From SZUA-430 sp040080835 (GTDB lineage: Bacteria > Pseudomonadota > Alphaproteobacteria > Micropepsales > Micropepsaceae): a stretch of DNA of 64,000 nt. Position numbers and translations under genes: made by a program. The notes beneath the pieces are model-generated. The model saw only the letters and a list, made by a program, of their open reading frames with translations. It was not told the DNA's origin and ran no database searches. Below, piece by piece: positions 16,341 to 24,769 of this stretch (positions are counted from its first letter, which is position 1; each line of letters opens with the position of its first letter). The stretch lies in the NCBI GenBank assembly GCA_040080835.1, contig JBEBHP010000003.1, positions 1-64,000 of the forward strand, read 5' to 3'.

Positions 16341-17072
16341 TCAGCCAGTTTTCACGGCCAGTCGTTCAGCAATGATGCGCATGGCGACGGGATGCGACCC
16401 CATGATTGTGTGAGGGCTGTCAACTTCGATGTTCTCTGCACCCGCGCCCTCTTCAACCAGGCATGCGCGCCAGGGAACAATACCATCGGAACGCGAATAA
16501 AACGCAGTGACAGGGACTGGCGGATTGTTCTGGAGGCCGGGCATGCGTGCGGTAAACGCGCTGTCGAAACTTGCCGACATGGCCTCGGCAAACGGGGACA
16601 GTGGCGTCTTGATGGGAAACCGGATGGGAGTGGCGAGCGTTATCACGCGATGGATCTTTGCAGGCGCGTCCTTTGCGAGCTCGCGCGCGAAGAGTCCGCC
16701 AAGGCTTCGACCAATCAGGCTTACCTTCTGGCCCGTGCGGCGGTTGGCTTCATCGACCAGGGCCGCGCATCGCGTGAGTGCTGCGGGCGTTGGCCCCCAG
16801 TTCGTGCCACCACCCCAGCCGCGCGCGTCGTAGCCTGCATCACGCAGCCAGTTGATCAAACTGCGCGTTGCCCAGTCACCCGTCATGAAGCCTGGCAGCA
16901 CCAGCACGGTATGTCCGTCGCCTCGAGGGACATTCTCGAGCAGTGGGGCGACGGGCGGGCGTACAGTCGCGCCCACGAAGCTTGCAATATCCTTCAGCGC
17001 GCCGTATGCGGCCTGCAAAGGACGTTCTGTCGGATAGGATGTCAGCGTCAGGTTCGGCATTTGAGCGCACAT
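16341..17072 (-). CDS. alpha/beta hydrolase (lipase-like)
   Basis: A 243-residue alpha/beta hydrolase. The nucleophile elbow is G-R-S-L-G-G (LIGRSLGGLFARELA), and the oxyanion region is VLVLPGFMTGDWAT. The acid is probably Asp in YSRSDGIVPW, and the His is in DSPHTIMGSHP. The pattern is that of triacylglycerol-lipase-like or GPI-inositol-deacylase-like esterases with an arginine before the serine. No signal peptide, so it is cytoplasmic. The ATG at 17072 has no clear Shine-Dalgarno; the ATG at 17060 is an alternative. It is divergent from the O-methyltransferase gene. Confidence 0.82.
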   Translation of the reverse strand: MCAQMPNLTLTSYPTERPLQAAYGALKDIASFVGATVRPPVAPLLENVPRGDGHTVLVLPGFMTGDWATRSLINWLRDAGYDARGWGGGTNWGPTPAALTRCAALVDEANRRTGQKVSLIGRSLGGLFARELAKDAPAKIHRVITLATPIRFPIKTPLSPFAEAMSASFDSAFTARMPGLQNNPPVPVTAFYSRSDGIVPWRACLVEEGAGAENIEVDSPHTIMGSHPVAMRIIAERLAVKTG

Positions 17073-17158
17073 TTTAGAAGTTGCGTACGGAATGCAAGCA
17101 GATCAGACAACCATGCACGCCTTAACCTTTCCGCCGGGTTTCAAAAGAGGAAGTTTCC

Positions 17159-17821
17159 ATGAGCAAAGGTTCCAGTTTCAGCGAGACCGTTCTGGCCTAT
17201 GCGGCTGATGTAGGCGTTCGCGAACATCCCATCCAAAAGACCTGCCGCGAGGACACGGCCAAAATGGGCGGTATTGCGCGCATGCAGATTGCGGTCGAGC
17301 AGGGTGCGTTCATGGGGATGATTACCCAACTGATGAATGTGAAGCGCTATATCGAAGTTGGAACATTCACCGGCTACAGCGCGCTGAGTGTTGGCCTTGC
17401 CCTTGGCGGCGACGGGCATGTGGATGCGCTTGATATCAGTGAAGAGTATATGGGAAAGGCGCGCGGATACTGGCGTGCTGCGGGTTTGGAAAAGAAGATC
17501 ACCGGGCACATCGGTCCCGCCATTCAGACGCAGGAGAAGTTCCTGAAGGATGGAAGAGCCAGCGCTTACGACTTTGCGTTCATCGACGCGGACAAGACCG
17601 GCTATGATGCCTACTACGAAAACATGCTGAAGCTGGTGAGGGTCGGTGGGCTGATTGCGATTGATAACGTGTTGTGGTCGGGCAAGGTCTGCGATCCTTC
17701 GGACACCACGCCCGACACGCTGGCCCTGCGCGCACTGAACCTCAAAATTAAGAATGACAATCGCGTCGACACAGTGCTTTTACCGGTGGCCGACGGCATT
17801 TTTATGTGCCGCAAACGCTGA
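17159..17821 (+). CDS. class I SAM-dependent O-methyltransferase (caffeoyl-CoA OMT family)
   Basis: A 220-residue methyltransferase of the catechol/caffeoyl-CoA O-methyltransferase family. The SAM site is YIEVGTFTGYSALSVGLAL (motif I). The acidic residue binding the ribose is in ALDISEEY, and the metal-binding aspartates are in FAFIDADKTGYDAYYE and LIAIDNVLWSG. Bacterial members methylate diverse catechols; the substrate here is unknown. AGAGGAAG lies upstream of the ATG. The DUF2794 gene starts 46 bases downstream and may be co-transcribed. Confidence 0.9.
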   Translation: MSKGSSFSETVLAYAADVGVREHPIQKTCREDTAKMGGIARMQIAVEQGAFMGMITQLMNVKRYIEVGTFTGYSALSVGLALGGDGHVDALDISEEYMGKARGYWRAAGLEKKITGHIGPAIQTQEKFLKDGRASAYDFAFIDADKTGYDAYYENMLKLVRVGGLIAIDNVLWSGKVCDPSDTTPDTLALRALNLKIKNDNRVDTVLLPVADGIFMCRKR

Positions 17822-17867
17822 TCGGGCTTGCCAATGCCGGTCTGCAGGTGGAAACTTTCACCAACAG

Positions 17868-18284
17868 ATGGCTGATGAAACCATAATCCCACTCCGTGGC
17901 AACGAGCGCCCTCAGCCACGGAAAGACGACATGGGCAAAGACGACATGGGCAAAGATGACACGGGCGACGACAATTCCCGTGGGGTCGAGGTCATGTTCG
18001 ACCGGCGCGAGCTCAGTACAATCCTGTCACTCTATGGTCGCATGGTCTCCCAGGGAGAGTGGCGTGACTATGCCATTGGCATGGGTCGCGAAACAGCTGT
18101 GTTTGCCGTATTCCGGCACTCTGCCGAGATGCCGCTTTATCGCATCGAAAAGCATCCGAAACTGCGAAGCAAGCAAGGCATGTACAGCGTGGTTGCAAGC
18201 GGCGGTCTTGTCATGAAGCGCGGACATGAACTCGTGCAGGTGTTGCGCGTCCTGGAACCCAAGCGCCCTCAACTGGTCGAGTGA
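17868..18284 (+). CDS. DUF2794 domain protein
   Basis: A 138-residue protein. The C-terminal 95 residues match the DUF2794 family of alphaproteobacteria (VMFDRRELSTILSLYGRMV, then WRDYAIG and FRHSAEMPLYRIEKHPKL). The N-terminal 35 residues are charged and contain a short in-frame repeat (KDDMG, KDDMG, KDDTG). The start at 17868 is the first ATG that gives a plausible length. It is convergent with the TPR gene, and the two coding regions overlap by 16 bases. The function is unknown. Confidence 0.85.
   Translation: MADETIIPLRGNERPQPRKDDMGKDDMGKDDTGDDNSRGVEVMFDRRELSTILSLYGRMVSQGEWRDYAIGMGRETAVFAVFRHSAEMPLYRIEKHPKLRSKQGMYSVVASGGLVMKRGHELVQVLRVLEPKRPQLVE
17922..17966 (+). repeat. three tandem 15-bp repeats inside the DUF2794 gene
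   Basis: AAAGACGACATGGGC occurs twice exactly (17922-17936 and 17937-17951) and a third time with two changes (17952-17966). Each unit adds five residues, K-D-D-M/T-G, so copy-number change would keep the frame. It lies in the disordered-looking N-terminal region. Confidence 0.9.
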
Positions 18285-19591
18285 GACCGGGCGTTTTTCA
18301 ATCTTTCCAAGTCGCGCTTGTGAACCAAAACGCCCGGACGCGCGCGCTGGCGCTCATCGAGCGCATGGGCAACCGCTGACACATTGTTCGCCCGCAACGA
18401 AGCATCGATCCAGGTCTGCACGAAGATGTCTCGTTGGGCGTGCGAACCACCAATGAGGTGCAGCGAGGGCACGACGCCCGTCAGGAGATCGCTCGATTCT
18501 GCATACCGACCCTGACAATACGCGACCAGGGCCGCTGCTGCCGGCGCTGCAACGGCTGACCATGCGCCGCCGATGCTGGCCGCCTTGCGCTTCAGGGACA
18601 ACAAGAACTCTTCAGCGCCTGCGGCAGAACCGCTGCGCGCGATTGCGAACACATAGTGCAGGTCATGGAATGGCCAGATGTGCTCCCGGCCACGCTCCAG
18701 CACTTTCTTGATGACGGGTTGCCAGCGTTCGCCTGTATCAACGCCTCGCAGTTCCAGGCGCCACAACATCGAGATCGCACCGATCTGCTCCTGTGCGAAT
18801 TCGGGCCAGGAACCCCACAAATGATCATCATAAATCTTCAGGGCTGCATTGGGCTCGTCGCGGTCGAGATGAAACAATGCGAGATGCCAGTAGTTGTGCT
18901 CGCGCATGAAGATCGAGCGGTCGTTCCAGCCCGGCGCCGCGGCTTCGAAAAAACTGATGCCCTCATCAAGTCTGCCGTGCGTTTCATAAACATGCGCAAG
19001 CGCATGCTGGGCCCAGGCGTCGTGCGGGTTCAACGCCAGGGCCTCACGGCATGAATCTTCTGCAAGATGCAGCTGATGTGACTGTTCCTGCGCGAAGGCC
19101 AGCATGCCCCAGGCCTCTGCCGTGTTGCGGTGCTGGGGCATGATGTTCCGGGCGAGACGCAACATCGCGGGTGCGTCACCGAGGTTGAACGCAAGATACT
19201 GGCCCCACTTCGCCGCCACGATATCCGGCGGAGCCAGTTCAGTTGCGCGCTCGAATGCCTTCAGGCTTGAGGGGTAGTCCTGCCTGCTCCAGGCGAGCGC
19301 CGCGTCGACGATGGCTTGCTCGCGCTGAGTGACGTGGCCCGCGTGAGACTGCGCAGTGGCGAGGAACGGTGCCGCTGCACGATAGCCTTCGGCGGCCTCA
19401 AGGGACATGTGGAGCAGGCCTGCGTAGGCACTGGCGAGTGCGCAGGCAGGTTCGGCCCTGGCTGCGGGAAACAGCACGCCGAGATCGGGGCCGTAGCCAA
19501 TCCAGTCGCGGCCGAATTTGTCGAGCGCGGTTACCGTTTCTGGTGCGGCGTTGGTGACCTTCAGGCCGTAGGCGTCGAGGGCGTGGGACAT
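18269..19591 (-). CDS. TTC38-like tetratricopeptide repeat protein
   Basis: A 440-residue protein. Its length and pattern match the TTC38 family: helical repeats throughout, with AWGMLAFAQEQSHQLHLAED, HDAWAQHALAHVYETHGRLDEG and the family-typical HNYWHLALFHLD and DLHYVFAIA. No signal peptide. Bacterial TTC38 homologues have no established function. Its 3' end overlaps the DUF2794 gene by 16 bases in convergent orientation. It may lie downstream of the BI-1 gene, but a terminator separates them. Confidence 0.85.
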   Translation of the reverse strand: MSHALDAYGLKVTNAAPETVTALDKFGRDWIGYGPDLGVLFPAARAEPACALASAYAGLLHMSLEAAEGYRAAAPFLATAQSHAGHVTQREQAIVDAALAWSRQDYPSSLKAFERATELAPPDIVAAKWGQYLAFNLGDAPAMLRLARNIMPQHRNTAEAWGMLAFAQEQSHQLHLAEDSCREALALNPHDAWAQHALAHVYETHGRLDEGISFFEAAAPGWNDRSIFMREHNYWHLALFHLDRDEPNAALKIYDDHLWGSWPEFAQEQIGAISMLWRLELRGVDTGERWQPVIKKVLERGREHIWPFHDLHYVFAIARSGSAAGAEEFLLSLKRKAASIGGAWSAVAAPAAAALVAYCQGRYAESSDLLTGVVPSLHLIGGSHAQRDIFVQTWIDASLRANNVSAVAHALDERQRARPGVLVHKRDLERLKNARSHSTS

Positions 19592-19623
19592 TCTGGAGCC
19601 GATACTACCTGCTCAGCGGGCAA

Positions 19624-19657
19624 CAAAAAACCCCGGGACCAAGAGGTGCCCGGGGGT
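19624..19657 (-). terminator. rho-independent terminator after the BI-1 gene
   Basis: Reading the minus strand, CCCCCGGGCACC pairs with GGTCCCGGGG across a short loop and is followed by a run of six T. It lies 22 bases beyond the stop of the BI-1 gene. Confidence 0.85.
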
Positions 19658-19678
19658 TCGAATGTAAAATCCGTTGCG

Positions 19679-20398
19679 TCAGTTCCGGTTCGCGAACAGG
19701 CGCAGCAACATCAGGAACAGGTTGATGAAATCCATGTAAAGGCTCAGCGCGCCAAGGATGGCTTGCTTGCCTGAAGTCTCGCTGTCATCGCCAGCGGAGT
19801 ACATGTCCTTGATCTGCTGCGTGTCGTAGGCGGTTAGCCCAGAGAATACCAGCACACCGATCGCGCTGATTGCGAATGTCAGTGCATCGGAGTGCATGAA
19901 AATGTTCACGACCGAAGCAATGACAAGCCCTACCACGCCCATGAACAGGAATGAGCCCCACGCGCTCAGGCTGCGCGTTGTTGTGTAGCCATAGAGGCTC
20001 AACGCGCCGAAGGTAGCAGAGGTGATAAAGAATACGCGCACGATGTCAGCGGCAACATAGATGCGGAAGATATAGGCAAGCGAAAGGCCCATTGTCGCCG
20101 CGAAAACCCAGAACCACATCTGGGCGGTCGCTCTGGACATTCGGCTTATGCTGCCAAACGCAAACCACGCGATACCCAGCGGTGCCAGCATCACCACCCA
20201 AACCAGCGGCGTGCCGTAGATCGCGTTGAACAATTCGGGCGTTGCCGACGTGACATAGGCGATAAGGCCAGTCACGCCCAAACCCAGCATCATGTACTGG
20301 TAGACGCTGATCATGTAGGCGCGAAGTCCCTGGTCTATTGCCTGGGCTCCAATGTCAGCCGAAGACGCCGGTCTGACCTGGGAATTGTAGTCTGCCAT
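19679..20398 (-). CDS. Bax inhibitor-1/YccA family membrane protein
   Basis: A 239-residue protein with seven membrane segments from about residue 25 onward. The family's C-terminal signature is FSGLTAYDTQQIKDMY, followed by LGALSLYMDFINLFLMLLRLF. The ATG at 20398 has AGGAAA about six bases upstream; the longer frame starts in non-family sequence. BI-1 proteins act as calcium-leak or stress-related membrane proteins and are FtsH partners in some bacteria. The gene stands alone with its own terminator. Confidence 0.93.
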   Translation of the reverse strand: MADYNSQVRPASSADIGAQAIDQGLRAYMISVYQYMMLGLGVTGLIAYVTSATPELFNAIYGTPLVWVVMLAPLGIAWFAFGSISRMSRATAQMWFWVFAATMGLSLAYIFRIYVAADIVRVFFITSATFGALSLYGYTTTRSLSAWGSFLFMGVVGLVIASVVNIFMHSDALTFAISAIGVLVFSGLTAYDTQQIKDMYSAGDDSETSGKQAILGALSLYMDFINLFLMLLRLFANRN

Positions 20399-20543
20399 TG
20401 GGTTTTCCTTTCGACGGGGCGCTCTCTCAAACGGCACCGCTTCAATGCTGATCTAATATCGGCTCAATATGTTGGTGTTTCAAGGCCTTAACATGAATTT
20501 TGAGAGCGAGTTTCAACCTGTACATAAATCATTAGTTAAGGAA

Positions 20544-23081
20544 TCAGGCCGTGCGCAAAGTACGCGCAGCGGGTGTTGATAGTGCTGTCCACGTGGCTGC
20601 AATTCCAAGGCCCATCGCCGACACCGCACCGCCAATGATCACCACCGCCAATGTTGTCATGTTTGGCACGAAGGTTGTCTGCATCACGAAGTAGGCCACG
20701 GCCCACGCCGCCAACGTACCCGAGATCGCGGCCACAAAGCCCGCGCCGAGCCCCAAGACGGCAAATTCGAGCAGATAGGTCAGCATCACCTGCCCCTTGG
20801 TTGCGCCCAACACCTTGAGCACGACCGCGTCGAACAGTCGATGCCTGTGTCCGGCAGCCAACGCACCAGCCAGCACGAGCAGGCCCGTCAGCAGCGTCAC
20901 AAAGCTTGCCGCGCGGATGCCGCCGGAAAGCTGCTTCAGAAGATCGTTGGCCGTCTCCAGCGCCTCGCGGACCCTGATGACCGCCACATTTCCGAACGCG
21001 TTTGAAACCACGCGCTCGACGTCGTCTTCTGCGTTTCGCGTTGCGTGAATGGTCGCCAGATATTCGTGCGGTGCGTTTTCGAGAACGCCGGGCGATACCA
21101 TCATCAAGAAGTTCATGCGTGCGTTCGAGAAGTCGACGCGCCTTGTGTTGTGGATCCTGAAACTGAACTCGCGTCCCATGACATTGACCGTGATGCTGTC
21201 ACCCACATTCAGGCCCATTCCTTCGGCGAGCGTGGAGTCGAAAGACATCAATGGCGGCCCTTTATAGTTCTCCGGCCACCACTCGCCCTGCACAAGCTGG
21301 TTGTGCGAACCTGGCGGATTGCCATAGGTGAGACCCCGGTCGCCATTCAACGCCCATTGCGCTTCACGAGACACGACCGCCTGCTCGACAGGAACACCCT
21401 TGATTCTGGTGATCCGGCCCCGCAGCATTGGCACCAGCGCGAGGTCTGACGTGCCGGGCTGCTTGTTGATGATGGTCCTGAACAGGTTGACCTGAGCCTG
21501 CTGTATTCCGACGAAGAAAAAACTTGGTGCCTCCTCGGGGGTTTCCTCGCGGATGACACGCCGGATGTTTGAATCAATCAGGGCGATGGCCGCCAGCAAC
21601 GTCAGTCCCAAGCCGAGTGACAGAATGACTGCCGGTGTGGGGGCACCCGGGCGGTAGATGTTGGACAGCGCCAGTCGGGCCATCATGATCTTGGGCCTTG
21701 GCACGTGCCGCGCCACCCACATCAACGCCCAACCGGTTGCGCGCAGGATTGCAAATGCTGCCAGCGCGCCTGCTGCAAATCCTGCTGCAAGTTCTATGTT
21801 CGGGGTGAGGAACACGGCCGATGCGGCCAGCAGCGACAGAGCACCCACTGTGGCGATCACATAGGGCAGACGTGGCCAGCGATGGGATGGCGTGATGAGG
21901 TCCCGGAACATGACCGCCGGCGATATTTCCTTGGCGCGGGCAAGTGGCCAGATCGCAAACGCCAGAGCCGTCAGCAAGCCGAACATTGCGGCGGCTCCCA
22001 GCGGGGCCACAAACAGCCCGAATTGCGCATGAAATGGAAGCAGGCTGCTGAGCAACCAACCCATGATGAAGGGCAGAATGGCACCAATCACGATGCCTAT
22101 GGCGACACCGTACAGCGCCAGTGTCATCACCTCGCTGAGAAACATGAAGAAGATGAATGAGCCACTTGCTCCGATGCATTTGAGAATCGCGATATCGTTG
22201 CGCCTGCGGTCGAGATAGGCCTTGACGGCGCTTGCCACGCCCACACCGCCGACGACAAGCGCCGTGAGACCGATCAGTGTCAGAAAGGCGCCGACCTGTT
22301 CGATGAAGCGGCGGACACCCAGGGCCGCGTTCCAGCGGTCACGAACCTGCCAGTCGCTATCGGGATAGGTGTCCTTCACGTATTTTACGAAGTTCGCAAC
22401 ACCTTCGCGCGACGTAATTTCCTGGGGCAACGCTATGCGATATGAGAAGTTTATCAGGCTGCCCGGACGGATCAGACCCGTCGCGCGGAATGCAAATTCG
22501 GACACCAGCACGCGAGGTCCGATCGAGAAACCTCCCGCAATGCGATCCGGTTCCTGGCGGATGACCGCGCGCAGGGAGAACCTTGCATCCCCGATCTTCA
22601 CGATGTCACCGCGTTTGAGACCCAGCTTCTTCAGCAACCGCTCTTCCACGGCTGCGCCAAAGATGCCTTCGCGATTGGCAAACAGTTCGCTAAGGGGCTC
22701 CCGCGGCGAGACGTCAGCGATACCATAGAGCGGATAGAAGCGGTCGACGGCCTTGAGTTCGATGCTGGAGCGGGATTTGCCGTCCGGCGAGATCGCTTCC
22801 GTGCGCGTCTCGGCGACCATTGCGACTTGCCCCTGGTCGCGCAACCACTTGAGTTCCCTGGCGTCGAGTTCGCGATGGACAACACGAACTTCGACATCAC
22901 CGCCAAGCAGGCGCTGACCTTCCACCGACAGGCCTTCAATCAAAGCAGCCGACAAGGATCCCACGGTTGCTATGGACGCAACACCGAGGATCAAGCAGGC
23001 CAGAAAAATTCGAAATCCGGACAGGCCCTGCCGCAGCTCGCGGCGTGCCAGCGTCAGCGCAACATTTGCGTGCCTGATCAT
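20544..23081 (-). CDS. FtsX-type ABC transporter permease (YbbP-like)
   Basis: An 845-residue protein with the architecture of large MacB/LolC-type permeases such as YbbP. An N-terminal membrane helix precedes a large periplasmic domain; membrane helices in two FtsX-like blocks (about 250-480 and 715-840) flank a second periplasmic region. LSNIYRPGAPTPAVILSLGLG begins the second half. Its ATG overlaps the ATPase stop (ATGA). E. coli ybbA-ybbP lie next to tesA, as here. The substrate is unknown; extraction of lipid or envelope proteins is the usual inference. Confidence 0.9.
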   Translation of the reverse strand: MIRHANVALTLARRELRQGLSGFRIFLACLILGVASIATVGSLSAALIEGLSVEGQRLLGGDVEVRVVHRELDARELKWLRDQGQVAMVAETRTEAISPDGKSRSSIELKAVDRFYPLYGIADVSPREPLSELFANREGIFGAAVEERLLKKLGLKRGDIVKIGDARFSLRAVIRQEPDRIAGGFSIGPRVLVSEFAFRATGLIRPGSLINFSYRIALPQEITSREGVANFVKYVKDTYPDSDWQVRDRWNAALGVRRFIEQVGAFLTLIGLTALVVGGVGVASAVKAYLDRRRNDIAILKCIGASGSFIFFMFLSEVMTLALYGVAIGIVIGAILPFIMGWLLSSLLPFHAQFGLFVAPLGAAAMFGLLTALAFAIWPLARAKEISPAVMFRDLITPSHRWPRLPYVIATVGALSLLAASAVFLTPNIELAAGFAAGALAAFAILRATGWALMWVARHVPRPKIMMARLALSNIYRPGAPTPAVILSLGLGLTLLAAIALIDSNIRRVIREETPEEAPSFFFVGIQQAQVNLFRTIINKQPGTSDLALVPMLRGRITRIKGVPVEQAVVSREAQWALNGDRGLTYGNPPGSHNQLVQGEWWPENYKGPPLMSFDSTLAEGMGLNVGDSITVNVMGREFSFRIHNTRRVDFSNARMNFLMMVSPGVLENAPHEYLATIHATRNAEDDVERVVSNAFGNVAVIRVREALETANDLLKQLSGGIRAASFVTLLTGLLVLAGALAAGHRHRLFDAVVLKVLGATKGQVMLTYLLEFAVLGLGAGFVAAISGTLAAWAVAYFVMQTTFVPNMTTLAVVIIGGAVSAMGLGIAATWTALSTPAARTLRTA

Positions 23082-23998
23082 TCGGCTGTGGCTGCCACCG
23101 GTGGCGACTGCTGGCTTTCGCCAACTTCCGTCACCACTGTATCGCCTTCAACGAGCGTGAAGGGTGTATCATTCGCGGCGACTTGACCTGTGGCTGGTTT
23201 TGCTTGCGTGTCAGTTGAGGCGTCGGCGTCAGGTTTGTCCTGCTGCTCGGCAGGGAGAACGACTGTCGAGAAGTGTACAACGGGCTCTGGTGTGGACTGA
23301 CCCGCATCCTCGATGGCTTCAATTTTGCCGTCCCGCAAGCGAACAATCCTATCGCAACGCATGGCCAGTGCTTCGTCGTGCGTGACAAGCACCAGCGTCG
23401 ATCCGCGTTCGCGCTGAAGCTTGAAAAGCATTTCGATGATTTCGGCACCTGTGCGACCGTCGAGGTTTCCGGTTGGCTCGTCAGCGAACAGCAAGCTCGG
23501 CCGAGGTGCAAGCGCGCGGGCGAGTGCCACACGCTGCTGTTCACCGCCAGAGAGCTGGCTTGGGTAGTGATCGAGCCGATGCTCGAGACCCACGTCGACG
23601 AGTTCCTGACGTGCCTTTGCAAAGGCGTCAGGGACCAGTGCGAGTTCGAGCGGGACCGCCACGTTTTCGAGCGCGGTCATGGTCGGGATCAGATGAAAGG
23701 ACTGAAAGACGATGCCAACGTTGCCACGGCGGAAACGCGCGGATTCGTCTTCGGACATCGCCGAGATTTCCTGCGACTTTACCGTGACCCGGCCGGATGT
23801 GGGGCGTTCAAGCCCGGTCATGACCATCAGCATTGTCGATTTGCCGGAACCCGAAGGGCCGACCAGGCCGATCGCCTCGCCTTGACGGATCACCAATTCA
23901 ATACCATTGAGAATATTGACGGGACCCGCCAGACTCTTGAGTGTGAGTCTGACGGCCTCAAGCCGAAGGATCGGTTCAGCGTTTATAAAGCGCACCAT
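23078..23998 (-). CDS. ABC transporter ATP-binding protein (YbbA/LolD-like)
   Basis: A 306-residue ABC ATPase. The Walker A is GPSGSGKST; the signature is LSGGEQQRVALARAL; the Walker B is LLFADEPTGNLD; the H-loop is LVTHDE. The core matches LolD/YbbA/MacB-type ATPases. An unusual tail of about 75 residues, rich in Pro, Ala, Asp and Thr, follows the ATPase core (from about AIEDAGQSTPEP) and has no known domain. The start may be the ATG at 23998 or the GTG at 24004. It is divergent from the esterase gene, with about 30 bases between starts. Confidence 0.92.
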   Translation of the reverse strand: MVRFINAEPILRLEAVRLTLKSLAGPVNILNGIELVIRQGEAIGLVGPSGSGKSTMLMVMTGLERPTSGRVTVKSQEISAMSEDESARFRRGNVGIVFQSFHLIPTMTALENVAVPLELALVPDAFAKARQELVDVGLEHRLDHYPSQLSGGEQQRVALARALAPRPSLLFADEPTGNLDGRTGAEIIEMLFKLQRERGSTLVLVTHDEALAMRCDRIVRLRDGKIEAIEDAGQSTPEPVVHFSTVVLPAEQQDKPDADASTDTQAKPATGQVAANDTPFTLVEGDTVVTEVGESQQSPPVAATAE

Positions 23999-24028
23999 GC
24001 GCACGGAATACCAGCAAAGGGACGGTGA

Positions 24029-24721
24029 ATGAAATCCCGATATTTGAATATGCGGGGATGGACGTGTGCCTCAAGGCTATTCTTGAGTGTTTGTACAATT
24101 GTTGCCCTGTTTCTTGCGGGAATCAATGGAATTGCCGCCGCAGAGGCCAAATCCCTTCGAATACTCGCCTTTGGTACGAGCCTCACTCAGGGTTACAACC
24201 TGCCACCCGGCACGGACTTTTGCTCGGTGTTGCAGGCGAGACTCAGGTCCAAAGGCCGCGACGTCACAATCATCAATGCCGGCGTGTCGGGGGACACGAC
24301 TTCGGGAGGGCTTGCCCGCCTGGACTGGCTTCTTGAAGATCCCGCGGACGGGGTCATCCTGGAACTTGGTTCCAATGATGCCTTGCGCAGTTTTGATCCA
24401 GCCATTCCCGAGAAAAACCTGGATGAAATCCTGACAAAACTGAAAGCGCACAAGCTGCCAGTCCTGTTCGCAGGCATGAAATCACCCCGCAACATGGGGC
24501 CGGAATACACAACCCGCTTCGACGCGATCTATCCTGCCCTTGCAAAGAAGCATGACGTTCTATTCTACCCGTTTTTCCTTGAAGGTGTTGCAGCACAGCC
24601 CAAACTCAATCAGGCCGATGGCATGCATCCCAATGAAAAAGGCACACAGGTCATCGTGACCAATATTCTGCCCCATGTCGAAAAGCTGATCGCCCAGATC
24701 AAGTCCAGGCCTGCAGGCTAG
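24029..24721 (+). CDS. SGNH arylesterase/acyl-CoA thioesterase I-like (TesA family)
   Basis: A 230-residue SGNH hydrolase. The signal segment is hydrophobic at about 15-37, so it is probably periplasmic. Block I is AFGTSLTQGYNL with the nucleophile Ser51; block II Gly85 (NAGVSGDTT), block III Asn116 (GSNDALR), and block V Asp197 and His200 (DGMHPNE) are intact. The family's GDSL Asp is replaced by Thr50. The Ser-Asp-His triad is complete, so activity is expected. The neighbouring ABC pair repeats the tesA-ybbA-ybbP linkage of E. coli, here divergent with very little room for two promoters. Confidence 0.9.
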   Translation: MKSRYLNMRGWTCASRLFLSVCTIVALFLAGINGIAAAEAKSLRILAFGTSLTQGYNLPPGTDFCSVLQARLRSKGRDVTIINAGVSGDTTSGGLARLDWLLEDPADGVILELGSNDALRSFDPAIPEKNLDEILTKLKAHKLPVLFAGMKSPRNMGPEYTTRFDAIYPALAKKHDVLFYPFFLEGVAAQPKLNQADGMHPNEKGTQVIVTNILPHVEKLIAQIKSRPAG

Positions 24722-24769
24722 GCCCGAAATCACATCGTCAATCATTCCAACAATCTTCAGAGGTCCAAC

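Noticed and set aside
23273..24028. Plus-strand ORF of 251 codons
   Set aside because: Antisense to the YbbA-like ATPase, whose Walker and signature motifs are unambiguous.
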